Counted from the first letter of the stretch, positions 47,264 to 56,658 are shown. The stretch is DNA of 64,000 nucleotides from Carnobacterium sp. 17-4 (GCF_000195575.1 NC_015391.1:2220363-2284362); one strand, 5' to 3'. The notes: a model not told the origin generated them from the sequence alone. Translations and numbers: made by a program.

Positions 47264-47548
47264 CTACAAATCTAACGTTTTTATTACGTCATCAATTATT
47301 TTATCTATACCTATTCCTGTAATTAAGCCCAAGCCAGAAATAACGGGCACACCATATCCATTTCCGCCTTGGGCTGTCGTTACGATTAAATCATGTCCGC
47401 TTACAGTTGAAGGTAATTCAGCTAATGAAGTTTGTGTAAATTTTACAGAATCTGCTTTCCCTCTAGCTTCTAAACCATCTTTTAATTTTCTCAAAGCTAC
47501 CGTACTAGTGGCAATACCTGCTCCACACGCTACAATTATTTTTTTCAT
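47264..47548 (-). CDS. PTS system EIIB component (galactitol type)
   Basis: A 94-residue EIIB. The phosphorylated cysteine is in the P-loop-like KIIVACGAGIATSTV, as in GatB/lactose-type IIB domains. It phosphorylates the incoming polyol at EIIC. It follows the regulator by 12 bases after AGGAGG. Confidence 0.88.
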   Translation of the reverse strand: MKKIIVACGAGIATSTVALRKLKDGLEARGKADSVKFTQTSLAELPSTVSGHDLIVTTAQGGNGYGVPVISGLGLITGIGIDKIIDDVIKTLDL

Positions 47549-47560
47549 TATTTTTTCCTC

Positions 47561-49486
47561 CTAATTAAATAATTTTTTCAAGTAAATGAAATTTTTTTGT
47601 TTTATAAATTCATCAACTTTATATTGATAATCAACTTTTTCATATATTTCTAAAAATAATTCCTTGTATTCTCTTATCGCCTTTTTATCCACGATAATCA
47701 TAACAATCAATTGAACTTTCCCGAACTCCCATAATATTGGATCTTTTATAATTCCAAAACAGATAGAAGAACGAAAAACTTTTCCATCCATATTATGCGG
47801 CACACATACTCCATTGCCAATTTCAGTAGTCGCCATATTTTCTCTAGCAAAAATTGATTCTTTGCATTTTTCATCTATAAAACCAAGGTCATAAATTTTC
47901 TCAGCCATTACAGATAAACACTCATTTTTTGTCGCATAATTTAATTCCGAAAAAAATAGTTCTTCATAAAATAAGCTAGAGATAGAAAACTCAGTAGAAC
48001 CATAAGTTATAAATTCCTGAATTTTTTTAATATCATCATCACTAACAATTGGTGTAATAACTACGTCTGGAATTAGATATTTTTTTGGCAAAGGCACAGT
48101 AGATATAATAATATCAACATTTGTAAACTCTATATCATCTAATTGATACATTGCATACACACCGACAACTTTTATATTTGAATTAAGCTTTGACTGAAGT
48201 TTAGCTTTTAACAAAACAGAAGTGCCTAATCCGGTTGTACAAACAACTACAGCCCGTATTTCTTTATTTGTTTGAATTGAATTTGCCCTTTCTAGAGCAC
48301 CGCAGAAATGTAAAGTTAAAAAACCGACTTCATTAACATCAATTTTTATATTAAATGTTTTTTCTAGTGAGCTGGATAAAAGTTTTGCTAATTGCATCGG
48401 AAATGGATAATTATTTTTTATTTCTTCAATTAATTCATTATTGATTGGCATATTTAGTCGAATTCTATGCAATGCACTTTCTAAATGCAAAAGTAATCCA
48501 TTTTTCAAGATGTCATCCTGTCTAAAATCTAATTGATACATTTCATTGATTTCAACCAGGACCCTTTCTAATAGTTCACTTTCAGGAGTCTTTATCCTCT
48601 TGCTTAGTGTATCCTCACGTATCAACATTCTTTTTTGACCCAAAAGATGCAAATAAATATTAACTATTTCATTTTCAGGGATATGCAAATTAATTTTGGT
48701 TTCTATTTCTTTAGAAATTGACTTTGCACAACGGTATTCGTCAGATTCTTCCTCAATCATATTTGGCTTTTGATCAATACTTCCATTATCTAATCTGAGC
48801 CTAGAAATGGCGATTTCGACATGTATAATTAGATTCCTAAAGCCTATATCCGTTATCGGAATACGATGTTTCCTAATGTTCCGGATTACAACTTCTTCGA
48901 CAGAAACTTTATCTGTAGATGATATGCTGAATATCTTGTCTAAATGCAATTCACTTTGTTCAAGAACTAAATAATCTACAATCAATTGGCGAATGTTCTT
49001 TTCTTCCCCTTTTAATTTCAATCCTTTATTTGAAATTTTGGATAGCTGGATGTTATATCTTTGGAGAACATCCTTTACACTATTCATATCCTTTTTCAAA
49101 GTTGTTAAACTTACAAATAATTCATCCGCAAAATTTTCTAGAGTATACCCTTTTTCTTCCATACTCAAAACAGCAAATTTTCTGATTATCCATTCAATTC
49201 GAGACTGTTGCATATTTGGAATCAAAGCGTCTTTATCTTCATAGTCTTTAAAAACAAACTGGATAGCTTTTTTTGACTCATGAGGAATGGCATAGCCTCT
49301 TCCTCTTAAAGACTCGATCTTATTTGCCTTCAATTTTGTTAACAGCATATTGATGGTGTTGATTTCTCTTTGCACTGTTTTTTTTGAAATTGCCAGCTCT
49401 CCTGCAATGTAATCGCTTTTAATATACTCATCACTCTTTAATAATAGGGACAATATTTTTTTTTGACGATCCGAAAAATTCACCAT
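47561..49486 (-). CDS. BglG/MtlR-type PRD transcriptional regulator with PTS domains
   Basis: A 641-residue multidomain activator or antiterminator. Two N-terminal helix-turn-helix regions (IAGELAISKKTVQREINT; FADELFVSLTTLKKDMNS), two PRDs (about residues 180-400), an EIIB-like domain with VVCTTGLGTSVLLKAKL, and a C-terminal EIIA-like domain with GVCVPHNMD. The PTS phosphorylates these to signal substrate and carbon status. It leads the operon and so likely controls the PTS behind it. Promoter at 49532-49559. Confidence 0.88.
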   Translation of the reverse strand: MVNFSDRQKKILSLLLKSDEYIKSDYIAGELAISKKTVQREINTINMLLTKLKANKIESLRGRGYAIPHESKKAIQFVFKDYEDKDALIPNMQQSRIEWIIRKFAVLSMEEKGYTLENFADELFVSLTTLKKDMNSVKDVLQRYNIQLSKISNKGLKLKGEEKNIRQLIVDYLVLEQSELHLDKIFSISSTDKVSVEEVVIRNIRKHRIPITDIGFRNLIIHVEIAISRLRLDNGSIDQKPNMIEEESDEYRCAKSISKEIETKINLHIPENEIVNIYLHLLGQKRMLIREDTLSKRIKTPESELLERVLVEINEMYQLDFRQDDILKNGLLLHLESALHRIRLNMPINNELIEEIKNNYPFPMQLAKLLSSSLEKTFNIKIDVNEVGFLTLHFCGALERANSIQTNKEIRAVVVCTTGLGTSVLLKAKLQSKLNSNIKVVGVYAMYQLDDIEFTNVDIIISTVPLPKKYLIPDVVITPIVSDDDIKKIQEFITYGSTEFSISSLFYEELFFSELNYATKNECLSVMAEKIYDLGFIDEKCKESIFARENMATTEIGNGVCVPHNMDGKVFRSSICFGIIKDPILWEFGKVQLIVMIIVDKKAIREYKELFLEIYEKVDYQYKVDEFIKQKNFIYLKKLFN

Positions 49487-49531
49487 GGGTTCCGCTCCTC
49501 ATAAGTACACTCTAATTGTTTTTCAGTATTT

Positions 49532-49559
49532 ATCATAGACTCTTAATGTCTCTTGTCAA
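49532..49559 (-). promoter_or_regulatory. Promoter of the galactitol-type PTS operon
   Basis: Minus strand TTGACA (49559-49554), 16-base spacer, TATGAT (49537-49532), about 45 bases before the regulator ATG. Confidence 0.65.
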
Positions 49560-49701
49560 CGGACATTGCTACATTAAGACCTTTTTTCATCATATTTATA
49601 GCTCTAATGATATTATTATTAATAGAATTTTTTAATTTTCTATAATTTCTTCTAGAATGAACGGATTTGCTTATATAGAGCTATGACAAAGCCTCAATTT
49701 T

Positions 49702-49734
49702 GCTGTCTTCAGGCTGTCTTCAGGCTGTCTTCAG
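49702..49734. repeat. Three tandem copies of an 11-bp unit
   Basis: GCTGTCTTCAG is repeated exactly three times head to tail. It lies in the gene-free gap between the helicase operon terminator and the PTS promoter. No function assigned; it could have arisen by slippage. Confidence 0.9.
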
Positions 49735-49782
49735 GCTTTCAATCCTCACCTTCTGTTCAGTAATTAAAAATAAATAAAAACC

Positions 49783-49821
49783 CCGCCTCATACAAAAGAA
49801 TTTTCTTTTGCACACGGACGG
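49783..49821 (-). terminator. Terminator of the helicase/ATPase/TerB operon
   Basis: Inner arms CAAAAGAA (49793-49800) and TTCTTTTG (49803-49810) plus outer CCGCC/GGACGG (49783-49787, 49816-49821) form a long hairpin. On the minus strand it is followed by GGTTTTTATTTATTTTT. About 130 bases past the helicase stop. Confidence 0.8.
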
Positions 49822-49953
49822 AATCATTGATTTCATCTTGCTACCTTATTTTATGAATCCTTTACAGTTTTCATTTTTTCCAGTACTAAAGTAAAACACT
49901 GATTATCATACTATAAGCACTATAATAAAACGACTTTTATATTTCAGGACCTT

Positions 49954-52035
49954 TCACAACTCACGTAGAAAAAAGTTTTTCAAAATCCACTTTATTTTCA
50001 ATGATTTAGGTACTAATTGCATAAATTTTTGGTGGACAATTAATTCTTCAATAGTCTTCTCGTTCTTCTCTAGGTATGCCACGACCGTATCCAGAGAACC
50101 TTCATTCTTGTTCAGTCGTTCCATCATCTTTTTCATATTCGGACCTGTGATCAAAGAATACTTGTCTTGCAATTGGTATTCCCCTTCCTCCTCAGCAACA
50201 CTTTTAATAAGAAGTAATAATGCGATATTAAAACGAGTTCCTTTAAAGGTTACGACACCAATATTAGCTTGATTATCCTCGTACCAATAATTCCCGTCAT
50301 CATAGACCATTTTACTTTTCATAAACTCAAAATCCTGGTTGATTTTCTCATTGTTTAAGCTTGCGTATGTTCTATTTTTTAACAGCATTTCCATATTTTC
50401 CCGCACTTCATTGGAAACAAATCCTGCGTCACTGATAAATTTTGGGGCCTTTCCTTCTGTTGTCTTTTCGACCATAATACGTTTTGCTTTAATGTCTATA
50501 TCTTTTACATTCCATACCCTACCTGCCAACAAAATTTTACTTTCGAGTTGAATGTCAGGTGTAAACGGTAGACTACCGATACGCTCATGTTGGTAATGAA
50601 CGGAAAAATCACTGGTTGTCAGAAACATGGCATAGAAATCTCTGAAGCGTAGCAATCGTTCCCCTTCTAAGCCCACAATTGCTTCTTCACCCATGATTTC
50701 GATGAACTCTTTTTCTACCATATAGTCAATTAAGGTAACTAAATCGGCATCTGAAATCTCTGTCCATACTGGAAAAAATTTGTTCATTTGCCTTAATTGC
50801 TCTAGTCGCACACTTGTTTTTTGGAAAAGTATGGCCATAATCTGATGTGCCAATGCATTGTATGGCACATCAATCATTTCCGTAGCGTCCATTTTTTTTC
50901 TTTCCAGTAAATCCAAAGCCGAATAAGTTTGAAGCATGTCCCAAGGGTCATCTTCCACGATATGTAAGATGCTCTGATGCGTTCTACGGCCACTTCGCCC
51001 TAAACGTTGGCTGAGAGAGGATGTGGATGGAGGTGAGTTATACTGTACCACGCTATCCACTGTTCCAATGTCTATTCCCAATTCTAACGTCGAAGTACAA
51101 GTAATCGTAAACAGATTCTGCTCGTTGTTTTTCGCAAAAAATTCAACTTCTTCTCGTAAGACTTTATCCACTGATGAGTGATGTGCAAAGTATCGAATAG
51201 GAAAATTCTCTTTCGTAGCCATTTTTTCCAATTTATGGGTGATTTCTTCTACTTTATTCCGCGAATTTGGAAAAACCAACATCGTTTCTTTTTGGGAATA
51301 CTGATAGATAGCGGCTAAAGATTTTCTTGAAATAAATGGGCCTGCTTCGCCACTTGTATAGTCTATTGTAACGAGTAGATCATTTTTATCAGAGTCTACG
51401 AGAATATCTGTGTTGCGATTGCTTCCAAAGAAATCTTTTGCATAACTAAAATCTATCTTGCTTAGGGTCGCACTCATTGCAATGAATCGTGGATTCTGCA
51501 TGAATAGACTAATCCGCTGTATCAGGGATTGAAGGTGGATCCCACGTTCCGTTCCCAGAAAACTATGCAGTTCATCAATGATAATCCATTCTACCCCTTG
51601 AAATAACTGTTGTGCTTCACCAGGACGGTTCACTAGCATACCTTCAATAGACTCGGGTGTAATCAGTAGAATACCTTTTGGATCTTTTACAACCTTTCTT
51701 TTTTGTGCTTGGGATGCCTCACCATGCCATCTGGTAATTGGAACATCTAAATATAGACATAGTTCACTAATGCGTTGAAATTGGTCATTTATTAAGGCTT
51801 TTAATGGTGAAATGTACAATATCTTAAGTCCAGCATCCCAATCTTCCACACCATTTACTGCCGGAATAAAAGCTGCTTCTGTTTTTCCTGAAGCGGTCGG
51901 CGCAGACAAAATGAGATTATGATCTGTATCAGCGATTTGTTTGATAGATGCACTTTGTATTCTAGTTAATTTTGACCAGCCTTTATCGTATATATAGTGT
52001 TGAATATCTCTTTTTAAACTATCAAAAGCTTGCAT
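49954..52035 (-). CDS. Lhr-like superfamily II DEAD/DEAH helicase
   Basis: A 693-residue helicase. Motif I LSAPTASGKTEAAF (~residue 40), Ib TPESIEGML, DEAD-like motif II IIDELHSF (~150), motif III SATLSK, motif V STLELGIDIG and motif VI QRLGRSGRR (~350). A C-terminal ~300-residue accessory region follows, resembling Lhr-type winged-helix domains. It should translocate on DNA or RNA with ATP. It is the last gene of a three-gene operon and overlaps the ATPase gene by one base. The resemblance is to helicases of BREX (BrxHI) and Ter-linked DNA-processing clusters, by family knowledge. Confidence 0.85.
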   Translation of the reverse strand: MQAFDSLKRDIQHYIYDKGWSKLTRIQSASIKQIADTDHNLILSAPTASGKTEAAFIPAVNGVEDWDAGLKILYISPLKALINDQFQRISELCLYLDVPITRWHGEASQAQKRKVVKDPKGILLITPESIEGMLVNRPGEAQQLFQGVEWIIIDELHSFLGTERGIHLQSLIQRISLFMQNPRFIAMSATLSKIDFSYAKDFFGSNRNTDILVDSDKNDLLVTIDYTSGEAGPFISRKSLAAIYQYSQKETMLVFPNSRNKVEEITHKLEKMATKENFPIRYFAHHSSVDKVLREEVEFFAKNNEQNLFTITCTSTLELGIDIGTVDSVVQYNSPPSTSSLSQRLGRSGRRTHQSILHIVEDDPWDMLQTYSALDLLERKKMDATEMIDVPYNALAHQIMAILFQKTSVRLEQLRQMNKFFPVWTEISDADLVTLIDYMVEKEFIEIMGEEAIVGLEGERLLRFRDFYAMFLTTSDFSVHYQHERIGSLPFTPDIQLESKILLAGRVWNVKDIDIKAKRIMVEKTTEGKAPKFISDAGFVSNEVRENMEMLLKNRTYASLNNEKINQDFEFMKSKMVYDDGNYWYEDNQANIGVVTFKGTRFNIALLLLIKSVAEEEGEYQLQDKYSLITGPNMKKMMERLNKNEGSLDTVVAYLEKNEKTIEELIVHQKFMQLVPKSLKIKWILKNFFLREL

Positions 52036-53363
52036 CAGTAAACCTCTATTTCATCATGGTCATCAGTGTCTTTCTCCACCATGGAAGTCTTTATTCCAAA
52101 GCGTTCAGTAAGAATTTGAGTAAAGGAGTACTCCTGGTTTTGGCGTAGTAGAGATAAAATTTCAATGTAATCTTTAATTACCGCACGCGGTGTCAAGAAG
52201 GCCTCTGCACCTGGGCGGTTCAACTGTGCTTCCATGTATTCTTCAATATCGCCATCCTTTACAATTAAAGCAGTTTGATTAGCGACATTGTATATTTCCA
52301 ACAGCTTTTTCAAAAGAATAAAAATTTCTTCAGGAGTCAGTGGCTTCAAATCGATAACGGTACTATTTACATTAATATAAGCTTTATTTTTCATCAGCTC
52401 ATTGCCAAATCGTGTTTTCAAAGCGCCATAGCTTGCTAAGCCTCTTCGCTCATCATACACCGTATTTTTCGTTGCTCCAAAATTTATAAATAATCCTTTT
52501 GCTTCATTCGTTTTTGTTTCGTTATACAAATTGAGGATCATTTCATAATTTTTTTCCCTTGTCAGCGATCGAGGTAATTTGTACAAATTGACTGATTCAT
52601 CAAAATTGATGACAAATCCTTTATAACCAATTTTCAAAAATAATTCTGCTAGATTTTTTAATGCAATAAGATAATTTGAATCGTTGATGATATTTTTGAT
52701 CCCTAATTCTTTAGAAGCTTCTGTTTTGGTCGTGATATCCCCACGAATCCATCGAATAGCTTCAATTTGAAGAGAAACATTGTCTTCTGCAACTCCTTCA
52801 AAATATTTCATCAGCGCTTGCCCAAACTCATAGGATAATCCCGATGAGTAAAAAGAGTTCGTTGTCTTTAAAATGATGTTTTCCACTAATTTCCAATTAG
52901 ATTTTTCTAGCAATGTAGCAACGGCAAGCTCACTTTCTGCAGCAATCTGCTCGAGTAGTCCTTGAATCCATTGTTGTACGATTGTTTCAATTGCATTCCC
53001 ATTACGGTTATTCTTGATCGTTATTTTATTGACGACTTCATTATAAAGCGCTAGAGCTTTTCCAGACGAATCGTAAAAACGTCGTGTTGGAGTTAAATCA
53101 ATTGTGGATACCACGAAATTCTTTTGAAGTGCTAACGATTCGATCGTCCGCAAAACGAAACTTTTCCCAGATCCAAAATCCCCCACCCAAAAACGCAAAT
53201 CACTATTGCCGTCTTCTAATTTTTGTAAGGTGGCGATAATTTCCTCGACTTCATTGCTTCTCCCTACTAGTACGTGCTGTACTCCTCTAATGGGAACAAC
53301 ACCAGCTTCTAAAGAGTCAATAATTGCTTGGGCATCCTTCTTTCTCAGTTTCTTTTCAACCAT
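52035..53363 (-). CDS. BrxD/DUF2791-type ATP-binding protein
   Basis: A 442-residue P-loop ATPase. The start AIIDSLEAGVVPIRGVQHVL VG is the DUF2791/BrxD opening; Walker A is VGDFGSGKSFVLRTI (~residue 70) and Walker B is GFVINFDESVNL (~240). Such proteins are ORC/AAA-like ATPases found in BREX loci and with TerB-type proteins. It is tightly coupled: eight-base overlap with the TerB-like gene and one-base overlap with the helicase. It probably loads or powers a DNA-bound complex with those partners (inference). No PglZ, BrxC or methylase is present. Confidence 0.85.
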   Translation of the reverse strand: MVEKKLRKKDAQAIIDSLEAGVVPIRGVQHVLVGRSNEVEEIIATLQKLEDGNSDLRFWVGDFGSGKSFVLRTIESLALQKNFVVSTIDLTPTRRFYDSSGKALALYNEVVNKITIKNNRNGNAIETIVQQWIQGLLEQIAAESELAVATLLEKSNWKLVENIILKTTNSFYSSGLSYEFGQALMKYFEGVAEDNVSLQIEAIRWIRGDITTKTEASKELGIKNIINDSNYLIALKNLAELFLKIGYKGFVINFDESVNLYKLPRSLTREKNYEMILNLYNETKTNEAKGLFINFGATKNTVYDERRGLASYGALKTRFGNELMKNKAYINVNSTVIDLKPLTPEEIFILLKKLLEIYNVANQTALIVKDGDIEEYMEAQLNRPGAEAFLTPRAVIKDYIEILSLLRQNQEYSFTQILTERFGIKTSMVEKDTDDHDEIEVY

Positions 53364-55179
53364 CGATCCATTCCCTCATTTCTTCCATAAAATCATCCTC
53401 AATAAGTATTTGCTGTTGATAAATAGTTAATACTTGATCATCAAATACTTCGTATAAAATTTCATTTAATTCATTAAGATATGCTTGATAGAGCTTGCCT
53501 TTGTTAGCAGCTTGTTGTTTAAACTTTTCTAAAGATATTCCATTGTTTCGCACTAAGTAGCTCAAGAATTCCATTTGCTCCGTTGGTTGGCTTACTTCTT
53601 GTTCATTCGCATTCGCCTCTTCTAAAATAGAGACAGACACAGCATTGTTAGATTCCAACTGCTCTGTTGCCACCGATATCTCCTTGTAAACAAGAGTGTT
53701 TGGAACTCTATCTGGATTTATTTCTTCCTCACCCAAATAATCATCCACCATATCAATGATATTATACAGCGCTGAATTGGATGCGGTGATCAATTCATTG
53801 TCCAACTTGATTTTTCTTCGTGCCGGCTGCGCTAGTTTATCCAACAATGCTGGTAGATTTTCGTAAACTAACTCTTGGGCAATCAACAACTCTTGATACT
53901 CTTCTTGTCGGGTTGAATGAATGAAGTCATCACGTTGCTTTTGTTGTGCTTTTATTAATGGCAATTCCCTCTTTTCCATTAAGAAAATAACTACCCTGTG
54001 TTTATTCGAATCGGTGCTATTTTTGATTACCTTAGTGGCTATTTTTTTCAAATCTGGATCTTTGGCTATATCTTCAAGAAACATACTAACTTTTCCAACT
54101 GGTTGATCAATAATAAAATTAGCCGCTTCATTCCATGCAGTCTTGTACACCGTTCTCAAACTTATTATGGTTGGGTAATCAAAGTCTAAATCAGTCTTTT
54201 GGTTCAGATTCTCTTGGATTTTCTGAACGGTTTCTTTTGGCAAATACTTTTGCAGACTTTGTTGGCTCTCTTCAGCAGCTAACAAACGAAACCCTTCGAT
54301 TTCTTTGCGAATACTGTTTTCAGTAAAGAGATAGATATCAGCTGATAGACGATTGGTTTCATTCCAAAGACGAGAATCATCCATTGGCAACTGGAAATAT
54401 TGCCTGAAATAATTATTAGGCTTTATTTTCCAGCTAATTGTTTCATCTTCTAAGTCATCTAATACAATTTGTAACAGTTCTGTGTATTTCTGCAAACAAA
54501 GGGTCATAAGGGCTGGTAGTTCAGTAAACTTGGTGGGTCTTTTCATTAATTTATTGAAATAATTCATTTCAGTACTATTAAATATCTGTTCATTTCGTAA
54601 CTCTCCTGATGGATCCCACCAGATAATTTTTGTACCAAAGGAGGTTAATCTAAATTGTTCTCTCGTTTCTTCATCCGGAAAGGGAAGGCTTTGACGGTGT
54701 TCATCGATTTCTTTCATAAGAAAGTGACAGATATCCTTAGATAGCATAGTCTTTATTAGATAAGATATAAAATCAGCCGATGCTTTACTCTCTTGTCTGT
54801 AATATGAACAGACTACATCTTTGGATAGCCGATAAATTTCGTCAAAAACAGATTCCCGATAATAGTAATGCTCAGACTTCACATGTTTGATATTTTTACG
54901 TTTCTTTTTCAATTCCACATCAACAACATCACATATTCTATTAAATAATGCATCAATTTCTCGTTCTAATTGAGGGGTGAAATTATCATTCATTCTTATA
55001 TAGGGCGTAATATATCTTGCCCATGCTTTTTTTTCATCCTTTTTAAACTGTTTCTTTTTCACAATAACATCTCTTGGATTAATAAAGGATTCTTCATTAT
55101 CTACTAGTTCGATTATGGACATTTTTTGTTGTTCGGTTAGTTGCTTTTTTTGAAATAAATTGTTTAGAAATTCAAACAT
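53356..55179 (-). CDS. TerB-N/TerB-C-like protein
   Basis: A 607-residue soluble protein, highly charged and mostly helical. Residues ~50-110 (KAWARYITPYIRM...FNRICDVVDVELKKKRKN) and the tail (~535-600: EFLSYLVRNNGISLEKFKQQ ...LNELNEILYEVFDDQVLTI) resemble TerB-N and TerB-C halves of tellurite-resistance-type proteins found with DUF2791 ATPases and helicases. I base this on pattern and neighbourhood, not on a search. First gene of the operon, with GGGGGAG ahead of ATG 55179 and its own promoter. It may be a structural or sensing subunit of the complex. Confidence 0.6.
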   Translation of the reverse strand: MFEFLNNLFQKKQLTEQQKMSIIELVDNEESFINPRDVIVKKKQFKKDEKKAWARYITPYIRMNDNFTPQLEREIDALFNRICDVVDVELKKKRKNIKHVKSEHYYYRESVFDEIYRLSKDVVCSYYRQESKASADFISYLIKTMLSKDICHFLMKEIDEHRQSLPFPDEETREQFRLTSFGTKIIWWDPSGELRNEQIFNSTEMNYFNKLMKRPTKFTELPALMTLCLQKYTELLQIVLDDLEDETISWKIKPNNYFRQYFQLPMDDSRLWNETNRLSADIYLFTENSIRKEIEGFRLLAAEESQQSLQKYLPKETVQKIQENLNQKTDLDFDYPTIISLRTVYKTAWNEAANFIIDQPVGKVSMFLEDIAKDPDLKKIATKVIKNSTDSNKHRVVIFLMEKRELPLIKAQQKQRDDFIHSTRQEEYQELLIAQELVYENLPALLDKLAQPARRKIKLDNELITASNSALYNIIDMVDDYLGEEEINPDRVPNTLVYKEISVATEQLESNNAVSVSILEEANANEQEVSQPTEQMEFLSYLVRNNGISLEKFKQQAANKGKLYQAYLNELNEILYEVFDDQVLTIYQQQILIEDDFMEEMREWIDG

Positions 55180-55224
55180 TTTTAGAACTCCCCCTTTCCA
55201 ATTTACTAGGCAGAATATCCTCTA

Positions 55225-55253
55225 AGTATACGTCTACTGACATGTAGATTCAA
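55225..55253 (-). promoter_or_regulatory. Promoter of the TerB/ATPase/helicase operon with dyad spacer
   Basis: Minus strand TTGAAT (55253-55248), 17-base spacer, TATACT (55230-55225). The spacer is almost entirely a dyad, TCTAC-ATGTCA-GTAGA (55233-55248), a candidate operator for an unknown repressor. It lies 45-75 bases before the first ATG. Confidence 0.65.
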
Positions 55254-55448
55254 GAACTCAAATCCCATTGTTTAAGGAATATATATCTTTATATCAGTAT
55301 CCTAATAGAAAAATATGGATCAAAAATTTATGTGACCATTACAATTATCAAAAATCGAAAGAAACGCTTAATATCAGTATAACTTCCTCTTTGCTTATGA
55401 TATGATTACCATAACTACGTATACTAGAAATTAAAACAGGAGGCAACT

Positions 55449-56303
55449 ATGACAAAATTTATAATCACCACCGAAAGCGGTTCTGATATATCTCCAGAGC
55501 TTATCGAGCGTTACAATATTCATGTTATTCCCATGCATGTTACTATGGGTTCGGAGACCTTTGATGACGGAAGTTTTGACGTTGAAGATGTTTATCGTTT
55601 TTATGATCAAACAGGTACCTTACCAAAAACTGCGGGAACTACTCCACAAGATAACAGTCTTGCTTTCGAGCAAATCTTTGCAAATTTTCCAGAAGCTCAC
55701 ATTATCCATATTGCTTACTCAGCAGTCACAACAGTGTCTTATACTTCTTGCAATATTGCAGCTGAAGATTTTAAAAATATCCATATCGTTGATAGTAAAA
55801 ATGTTTCTGGCGGCTTAACTGCTGTGATTGTTGCAACTGCAAAATTCATTGAAAATAATCCAAATACCACTGCTGAAGAGATTGTTGCTTTTGTGGAAGA
55901 TGTCCGTGAACGTACACGTTTTGTTTTCTTGCCTCAGTCATTACTTTATCTGAAAGCTGGAGGACGAGTTTCAAATGTAGCCTATCTTGGTGCCTCTCTT
56001 TTGAACCTTCACCCTACTATTATTCTTAAGGACGGCTATTTAGTGGCTTCGAAAAAATATCGTGGATCATTTGATCGCTGTTTGAAAAATACCGTTAAAG
56101 ATTTCATTAAAAACTATGACATTGATCCAGAAACTTTGATTATTGGTGGGACAAAAAGATTGAGTGAAGACCATAAACAACTTGCTAAATCTTTGTTACA
56201 AGAAGCAGGTTACAATGACCCTTCTTGGTTCTCAGCTGGTGCTGTTATTTCAAGCCATGGTGGACCTGGAGCTTTTGGTATTATTGGAATCGAAAAGAAA
56301 TAG
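55449..56303 (+). CDS. DegV-family fatty-acid-binding protein (FakB-like)
   Basis: A 284-residue DegV protein. Motifs: ITTESGSDISPELI, LPKTAGTTPQD, HIAYSAVTTVSYTS and GGRVSNVAYLGASLL. FakB-type DegV proteins hold a fatty acid for phosphorylation by FakA before entry into phospholipid synthesis. ATG 55449 follows AGGAGG. Divergent from the TerB operon, with its own -10-like TATACT near 55421. Terminator at 56342-56396. Confidence 0.93.
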   Translation: MTKFIITTESGSDISPELIERYNIHVIPMHVTMGSETFDDGSFDVEDVYRFYDQTGTLPKTAGTTPQDNSLAFEQIFANFPEAHIIHIAYSAVTTVSYTSCNIAAEDFKNIHIVDSKNVSGGLTAVIVATAKFIENNPNTTAEEIVAFVEDVRERTRFVFLPQSLLYLKAGGRVSNVAYLGASLLNLHPTIILKDGYLVASKKYRGSFDRCLKNTVKDFIKNYDIDPETLIIGGTKRLSEDHKQLAKSLLQEAGYNDPSWFSAGAVISSHGGPGAFGIIGIEKK

Positions 56304-56341
56304 CTCATAAAGAAAATCTTTTTAAATTAAATTATTTAATC

Positions 56342-56396
56342 AAAAAAACCTGCTATGCTAAATCTGTTCACTTACAGATTTGGTATAGCAGGTTTT
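56342..56396. terminator. Terminator after degV-family gene
   Basis: Arms from 56342 (AAAAAAACCTGCTAT...) and to 56396 (...ATAGCAGGTTTTTT) pair, with inner AAATCTGT/ACAGATTT around a short loop. Strong U tail on the plus strand. Confidence 0.9.
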
Positions 56397-56582
56397 TTAG
56401 AAGCTTTTATTATTAAATGTTTTTGAAATAGTTCCCAACTTTTTTTTGAATTCTAATTTATCTAAATAAATCCTTGGATTTCATATAAGGATTAAAACTC
56501 GTTTCTTTCCCGTCCTGTCAGTAATTATAAGTAATAATCTTTCGATTTTTCTTAGACTAAAACAAAAGTTTATATAATTTTG

Positions 56583-56635
56583 TTGACAATATGTATAGAA
56601 AAATGTTAAGTTTTAAAACGTAATGATTACGATTT
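56583..56635 (+). promoter_or_regulatory. Promoter with Zur-type zinc operator
   Basis: TTGACA at 56583-56588 with a weak -10 (TTAAGT/TAAGTT) 17-18 bases on. At 56615-56635 lies a near-palindrome, AAAACGTAATGATTACG followed by ATTT, close to the Firmicute Zur box. The two downstream genes encode zinc-binding lipoproteins, so derepression under zinc starvation is expected. Confidence 0.8.
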
Positions 56636-56658
56636 AAAAACATTGGAGGACGAAATAA

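Noticed and set aside
47561-49486. Regulator assigned specifically to galactitol or mannitol
   Set aside because: No polyol-phosphate dehydrogenase or tagatose enzyme adjoins it; the family gives only the PTS-linked PRD mechanism.
49783-55253. Complete BREX system
   Set aside because: PglZ, BrxC-like large ATPase, BrxA/B and methylase genes are absent, so only a BREX-like fragment or a separate Ter-linked system is supported.
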